A stretch of DNA of 6,724 nucleotides, taken from positions 1 through 6,724 of the forward strand of contig JAGQQT010000228.1 of assembly GCA_020426065.1 (NCBI GenBank), given 5' to 3'. Positions 5,659 to 6,724 of this stretch are shown piece by piece; within the stretch, counting starts at the first letter, position 1; each line of letters starts with the position of its first letter. The DNA is from Planctomycetaceae bacterium (GTDB taxonomy: Bacteria; Planctomycetota; Planctomycetia; Planctomycetales; Planctomycetaceae). The notes below the pieces were generated by a model. That model worked only from the letters and a program-made list of their open reading frames with translations, ran no database searches and was not told where the DNA came from. The position numbers and the translations under genes are program-made.

Positions 5659-6724
5659 ATGCCCGAACTTGTTCTTGCCACTCTGAATGCCCGTTACTGG
5701 CACAGCTCATTCGGGCTGAGGTATTTGCACGCAAACCTGGCGGAACTGCAGGAACGAGCGGTCATTCGTGAGTTTGTCATCAACGATCAACTCAATGACA
5801 TTCTCGAAAAGATCCTCAGTGAAGATCCCAGGATTGTCGGTTTCGGCGTTTATATCTGGAACATTGAGCAGACAACGCAACTGGTGCAGAACCTGAAACA
5901 GGTGCGGCCCGAAATCACCGTTGTCATCGGTGGGCCCGAAGTCAGTTATGAGCTGGAGGGCCAGCCGATTGTCTCTGTTGCGGATTACGTCATCACTGGT
6001 GAAGCGGACATCGCGTTCCGGGATCTTTGTCGCGATCTGCTCTCAGGCAGACGGCCGCTCGAAAAAGTGAACGCAGGCGGCATCCCCACGCTCGACCAGG
6101 TCGAGATGCCCTACGATTTTTACACGGCTGAAGACCTCCAGCATCGCATTCTCTATGTCGAAGCCTCGCGCGGCTGTCCGTTCCAATGCGAGTTCTGCCT
6201 CTCCTCACTCGATATTCCGGTCCGCCAGTTTGATGTCGACTCGTTTCTCGCGGCCATGCAGAACCTGTTCGATCGCGGTGCACGACATTTCAAATTCGTC
6301 GACCGCACCTTCAATCTCAACATTCGTGTCGGCGTGGCGATCCTCCAGTTCTTTCTCGAACGATATGAGCCGGGGTTATTCCTCCACTTCGAGATGATTC
6401 CCGATCGGCTCCCCTCGCAGCTCAAGGAACTGATCGCTCAGTTTCCGAATGGAGCACTGCAGTTCGAGATCGGAATTCAGACCTTCAATGAACAGGTCGA
6501 ACAAAACATTTCGCGGCGGCAGAATCATGAAAAGCTGATCGAGAATTTTCGCTTTCTGCGCGAGCAGACCGGCGTGCACATTCATGCTGATCTGATTGTC
6601 GGCCTGCCGGGGGAATCGCTCGAAAGTTTCGCCGCAGGATTCGACAAGCTGGTCGAGCTGGATCCGCAAGAAATTCAGGTCGGCATTCTCAAAAGGCTGA
6701 AGGGGACGCCCATCATTCGGCACG
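5659..6724 (+). CDS. B12-binding-domain radical SAM protein (3' end missing)
   Basis: The frame is open from ATG 5659 to the right edge (355 codons plus one base), so the C-terminus is lost. Residues about 1-135 resemble the cobalamin-binding fold found in many COG1032 radical SAM enzymes: [15 protein letters not shown] (9-23), VGFGVYIWN (60-68), VIGGPE (89-94) and ITGEAD (112-117). The usual cobalamin motif DxHxxG is absent. The radical SAM barrel has [11 protein letters not shown], with Cys173, Cys177 and Cys180 (CX3CX2C) to hold a 4Fe-4S cluster, then FVDRTFN (213-219), EIGIQT (270-275) and [11 protein letters not shown] (309-319). The N-terminal signature fits the group that usually ends in a DUF4080 domain, which would lie beyond the window. 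Substrate and product are unknown. The start is set by the conserved N-terminus; no Shine-Dalgarno sequence is visible. It begins 59 bases after the preceding gene and may be separate from it. Confidence 0.93.
   Translation, partial: MPELVLATLNARYWHSSFGLRYLHANLAELQERAVIREFVINDQLNDILEKILSEDPRIVGFGVYIWNIEQTTQLVQNLKQVRPEITVVIGGPEVSYELEGQPIVSVADYVITGEADIAFRDLCRDLLSGRRPLEKVNAGGIPTLDQVEMPYDFYTAEDLQHRILYVEASRGCPFQCEFCLSSLDIPVRQFDVDSFLAAMQNLFDRGARHFKFVDRTFNLNIRVGVAILQFFLERYEPGLFLHFEMIPDRLPSQLKELIAQFPNGALQFEIGIQTFNEQVEQNISRRQNHEKLIENFRFLREQTGVHIHADLIVGLPGESLESFAAGFDKLVELDPQEIQVGILKRLKGTPIIRH

Overview
The window holds six protein-coding genes and two repeat-bearing intergenic stretches. It reads as ordinary chromosomal sequence from a free-living bacterium, most likely a planctomycete (Gimesia/Rubinisphaera-like). 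That lineage guess rests on inference: a thiamine enzyme fusing a ThiD2-like kinase domain to ThiE, small secreted proteins of unknown function, GTG starts, and REP-like palindromes between genes. No search was run.

Layout, left to right. Bases 1-382 contain no recognisable gene. They carry one copy of a 33-bp dispersed repeat and an inverted pair of 29-bp palindromic (REP-like) units. A complete RecQ DNA helicase (383-2227, +) follows. It overlaps tail-to-tail by 24 bases with the ThiD2-ThiE fusion (2204-3253, -). That gene lies 8 bases downstream of a secreted esterase of the esterase-D/feruloyl-esterase type (3262-4218, -), so these two probably share a transcript. A divergent intergenic region (4219-4545) carries the second copy of the 33-bp repeat. 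On the + strand come a VanZ-like membrane protein (4546-5034) and, 4 bases later, a small exported protein of unknown function (5039-5599). Last is a B12-binding-domain radical SAM enzyme starting at 5659, which runs off the right edge with 355 codons visible.

How the genes relate. RecQ works in DNA repair and recombination. ThiD2-ThiE supplies two consecutive steps of thiamine synthesis: HMP-P to HMP-PP, then coupling with the thiazole phosphate. The esterase and the 186-residue protein are predicted to be exported, and VanZ-like proteins sit in the membrane. The six genes do not form one pathway; they look like three or four independent transcription units. I found no CRISPR array, rRNA, tRNA, transposase gene or phage gene. 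The most interesting points are the REP-like inverted pair with a GTAG head, the shared 33-bp repeat, the ThiD2-ThiE fusion coupled to an esterase, and an apparently missing catalytic acid in that esterase. I do not see a clearly new biological system.
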